A program made the translations under genes and the position numbers. A stretch of 64,000 bases of DNA from Variovorax sp. IB41. GTDB lineage: Bacteria; Pseudomonadota; Gammaproteobacteria; Burkholderiales; Burkholderiaceae_C. Shown in pieces: positions 61,797 to 64,000 of this stretch (the stretch's first letter is position 1; every line of letters begins with the position of its first letter). The DNA lies in NCBI RefSeq assembly GCF_016405905.1, contig NZ_JAEFCB010000006.1, positions 186,001-250,000 of the forward strand, written 5' to 3'. A model generated the notes under the pieces. The model saw nothing but the letters and a program-made list of their open reading frames with translations, searched no databases and was not told the DNA's origin.

Positions 61797-62429
61797 ATGC
61801 TGACCCTCACCGAAATCGCCTGGTTCGCCCTCGCCTCGCTGCTCTTGGCGCTCACGCCGGGGCCGAACATGATCTATTGCGTCTCGCGCACCTTGATCCA
61901 GGGCCGCCGCGCGGGAATGATCTCGCTGGGCGGCGTGCTGATGGCCTTTCTCGTGCACCTGTTCGCCGCGGCGCTCGGGCTCACCGCGCTGCTGCTGGCG
62001 GTGCCGCTCGCGTTCGATGCGATCCGCATCGCCGGCGCGGCCTACCTGCTGTGGCTTGCATGGCAGGCGGTGCGGCCCGGCGGCAATGCGCCGTTCGAGG
62101 CGCGCGCGCTGCCGGCCGATCCGCCGGGCAAGCTGTTCCGCATGGGCTTTCTCACGAACCTGCTGAACCCGAAGGTCGCGATGTTCTACCTGTCGTTCTT
62201 TCCGCAGTTCATCCATCCCGAACGCGGCTCGGTGCTGCTGCAGAGCGTGCAGCTGGGCATGGCGCAGATGGCGGCGAGCGCGACGGTCAACACGGTGATG
62301 ATCTTCGGCGCCGCGAGCATCACGGCGGTGCTCTCGCAAAGCGCCGGCTGGCTGCGCGCGCAGCGCTACGTGATGGGCAGCGTCCTCGCCGCGCTGGCGG
62401 TGCGCGTGGCGCTCACGGAAAGAAAGTAG
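61797..62429 (+). CDS. LysE/RhtB family exporter (third)
   Basis: A 210-residue membrane protein with LLLALTPGPNMIYCVSRTLIQGRRAG, LGGVLMAFLVHLFAAALGLTALLLAV, IAGAAYLLWLAWQAV and FLTNLLNPKVAMFYLSFFPQFI. The TPGPN and NPKVAMF motifs place it in the RhtB group. It is followed after three bases by the threonine-dehydratase-like gene, which suggests export of a hydroxy-amino acid or its keto product. It is the third LysE-family gene within seven kilobases; sequence differences show the three are old paralogues, not fresh duplicates. Confidence 0.9.
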   Translation: MLTLTEIAWFALASLLLALTPGPNMIYCVSRTLIQGRRAGMISLGGVLMAFLVHLFAAALGLTALLLAVPLAFDAIRIAGAAYLLWLAWQAVRPGGNAPFEARALPADPPGKLFRMGFLTNLLNPKVAMFYLSFFPQFIHPERGSVLLQSVQLGMAQMAASATVNTVMIFGAASITAVLSQSAGWLRAQRYVMGSVLAALAVRVALTERK

Positions 62430-62432
62430 TTC

Positions 62433-63407
62433 ATGCGATTCACCCGCGAAGAGATCGACGCCGCCCAGCGCACCGTGCATGCGGCGATGCCGCCGACCCC
62501 GCAATACACCTGGCCGCTGCTGTCGCAGCGCCTGGGCGCGACGCTCTGGGCCAAGCACGAGAACCACACGCCGGTCGGCGCCTTCAAGATCCGCGGCGGC
62601 CTCACCTACTTCGAGACCCTCGCGCGCGAGCACCCCGAAGTGCGCCACGTGATCAGCGCGACGCGCGGCAACCACGGCCAGTCGCTCGGCTTCGCGGCCC
62701 GGCGGCATGGGCTGGCAGCCACCATCGTGGTGCCGCACGGCAACTCGCAGGAGAAGAACGCCGCGATGCGCGCGCTGGGCGTCACGCTGGTCGAGCATGG
62801 CGACGATTTCCAGGCGGCGTCGGAGCACGCGGCGCTGCTGGCGGAGCGCGATGCGCTGCATCGCGTGCCGTCGTTCCATCGCGAACTGGTGCGCGGCGTC
62901 TCGACCGCGTATGTCGAGTTCTTCAGTGCGTTGAAAGACGCGCCCCCCGACGTGCTGTTCGTGCCCATCGGTCTGGGCTCCGGCTTTGCCGGCGCGGCCG
63001 TGGCGCGCGCGCATTGCGGGGTCGCGACAAAGATCATCGGCGTGGTGTCGGCGCACGCCACGGCGTACCGCGATTCCTTCCGCGCGGGCAAGCCGGTCGA
63101 GTCGCCGGTCAGCACGCGGCTGGCCGATGGCATGGCCTGCCGCGTGCCGGTGCCCGAATCGGTCGAGGTGATCCTGCGCGAAGCCGACGACGTGATCACC
63201 GTCACCGACGACGAAGTGGCCGAGGCGATGCGCATCCTCTTTTCCGACACGCACAACGTGGCCGAAGGTGCGGGTGCCGCCGCCTTGGCGGGCGCGCTTC
63301 AACAGCAGGCGCGCTGGCGCGGCAAGACAGTGGGCATCAGCGTGAGCGGCGGCAATGTCGATTCCGACATGTTCGCCGGGGTGCTCGCGCGCAGCGCTTC
63401 TTCCTGA
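62433..63407 (+). CDS. Threonine dehydratase/serine racemase-like PLP enzyme (fold type II)
   Basis: A 324-residue fold-type II enzyme: KHENHTPVGAFKIRGGLTYF with the PLP lysine (Lys52), SATRGNHGQSLGFAARRHGL binding the phosphate, VPHGNSQEKNAAMRALG, VPIGLGSGFAG (glycine loop), and late SVSGGNVDSDMFAG. It lacks the C-terminal ACT-like regulatory domain of biosynthetic IlvA, as in catabolic or hydroxy-amino-acid ammonia-lyases. The exact amino acid (threonine, serine or hydroxyaspartate) cannot be told. It starts three bases after the LysE gene, and its stop faces the creatininase-type gene across seven bases. Confidence 0.88.
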   Translation: MRFTREEIDAAQRTVHAAMPPTPQYTWPLLSQRLGATLWAKHENHTPVGAFKIRGGLTYFETLAREHPEVRHVISATRGNHGQSLGFAARRHGLAATIVVPHGNSQEKNAAMRALGVTLVEHGDDFQAASEHAALLAERDALHRVPSFHRELVRGVSTAYVEFFSALKDAPPDVLFVPIGLGSGFAGAAVARAHCGVATKIIGVVSAHATAYRDSFRAGKPVESPVSTRLADGMACRVPVPESVEVILREADDVITVTDDEVAEAMRILFSDTHNVAEGAGAAALAGALQQQARWRGKTVGISVSGGNVDSDMFAGVLARSASS

Positions 63408-63414
63408 AGGCGGA

Positions 63415-64000
63415 TCAGGGCAGCGGCTGGGTGTTGGCCGTGTCCAGCGGCAGGCGCGACACCTCCGCCAGCAGCAGCGCCAGTTGCTGCGCGGCGGCGT
63501 CGATCACCGCCTGCCCCTTGGCGGCCGTCGCCGCGGCCGCATTGCCGGCCGCGCCCTGGGCGTTGTAGTCCTCCATCGCCCAGCCGAGCTTGGCGCTCTT
63601 GCCGTTGCCCAGGATCGCGTAGTCGGCCGCGCGCTGCTGCGAGGTCGACTGGAAATCCTTCGCCTCGCCCATGCGCACGCGCTCCGGCGTGAGCGCCAGC
63701 ATCATCGAGGTCTCGACCTCCCCCGCGTGCACGCCGAAGCGGTGCTCCTGGGCACTGAACTGCGCGCCCGCATCGCCCAGTGGCAGGTTGAACCAGTTCA
63801 CGCTGTAGACGATGAGCCCGTGCGCCGCGCGCAGCTCGCGCGCCACGATGTCCATCGCGCCCACATGACCGCCGTGCGCATTGAAGAGCACCAGCTTCTT
63901 CACGCCCGCGCGCGCGACGCCCGCGCCGATTTCGTTCCAGACGCGGATCAGCGTCTCCGCCGAGAGCGTGAGCGTGCCCGCGAAGCGCGCGTGCTCGGGG
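63415..64000 (-). CDS. Creatininase family protein (N-terminus outside the window)
   Basis: About 195 C-terminal residues are present; the frame is open through the right edge, so the start lies beyond 64000. Visible motifs are the family's LVLFNAHGGHVGAMDIVARELR (metal-binding His region), VNWFNLP, EHRFGVHAGEVETSMMLALTPERV (the conserved HAGE-ETS metal motif) and GWAMEDYNAQGAAGNAA. These match creatininase-type amidohydrolases, which cleave cyclic or linear amides using two metals. The terminal helix is alanine-rich. The substrate is not evident; relatives include creatinine amidohydrolase and MftE-type peptidases. An internal ATG at 63903 is not the true start because conserved sequence continues upstream. 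Confidence 0.88.
   Translation of the reverse strand, partial: PEHARFAGTLTLSAETLIRVWNEIGAGVARAGVKKLVLFNAHGGHVGAMDIVARELRAAHGLIVYSVNWFNLPLGDAGAQFSAQEHRFGVHAGEVETSMMLALTPERVRMGEAKDFQSTSQQRAADYAILGNGKSAKLGWAMEDYNAQGAAGNAAAATAAKGQAVIDAAAQQLALLLAEVSRLPLDTANTQPLP

Overview
This window looks like the chromosome of a high-GC betaproteobacterium of the Burkholderiales, most likely a Comamonadaceae close to Variovorax. That rests on the GC-rich coding style, a PhaM-type polyhydroxyalkanoate granule protein, an argB-slmA pair, a tandem glycine aptamer, and GC-rich intergenic hairpin repeats of a kind I associate with Variovorax. The genus call is inference. I saw no rRNA, tRNA, CRISPR array, insertion sequence or prophage gene.

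Positions 1-15067 form a sugar-acid catabolism and uptake locus. On the minus strand lie an AraC-type regulator (cut by the window edge), a fumarylacetoacetate-hydrolase-family enzyme and two short-chain dehydrogenases. Divergent from them are a FadR/GntR-type repressor, a DctPQM TRAP transporter, a UxaA/altronate-dehydratase-family enzyme, a ribose-type ABC importer, an SMP-30 lactonase and an Ldh2-type dehydrogenase. Together they fit a non-phosphorylative route (dehydrogenase, lactonase, dehydratase, 4-dehydrogenase, diketo-acid hydrolase) for a 6-deoxy sugar such as L-fucose or L-rhamnose, or a related aldonate. The best operator candidate sits in the divergent gap at 2896-2924.

Positions 15068-20634 hold ordinary chromosomal genes: a catalase with a possible OxyR-type site, a zinc-ribbon methyltransferase, slmA, argB, and a WecA-like polyprenyl-phosphate sugar-phosphate transferase.

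Positions 20680-49609 are a large surface-polysaccharide (probable O-antigen) region. It contains an O-acetyltransferase, a three-gene glycosyltransferase operon, manC with a Wzm/Wzt exporter, two very large multi-domain glycosyltransferases and gmd. A plus-strand operon follows, with three nucleotide-sugar genes and a three-component lipid-linked glycosylation set (GtrB-like transferase, GtrA-like flippase, YfhO-like GT-C protein). The region ends with a coiled-coil methyltransferase and rfbBDAC for dTDP-L-rhamnose. Sugars available to it would be dTDP-L-rhamnose, GDP-mannose and a GDP-6-deoxyhexose. Base composition falls visibly between about 29 and 46 kb. Export uses a short Wzt without the usual C-terminal carbohydrate-binding domain.

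Positions 49610-64000 turn to amino-acid metabolism. A promoter and tandem glycine riboswitch precede a DadA-like D-amino-acid dehydrogenase. Next come a FIST sensor protein, PhaM, and a MocR-type regulator divergent from a run of plus-strand genes: three LysE exporters, a DMT exporter, an aminotransferase, two PhzF-family proteins, a GST, a glyoxalase-like protein and a threonine-dehydratase-like enzyme. A creatininase-family gene is cut by the right edge.
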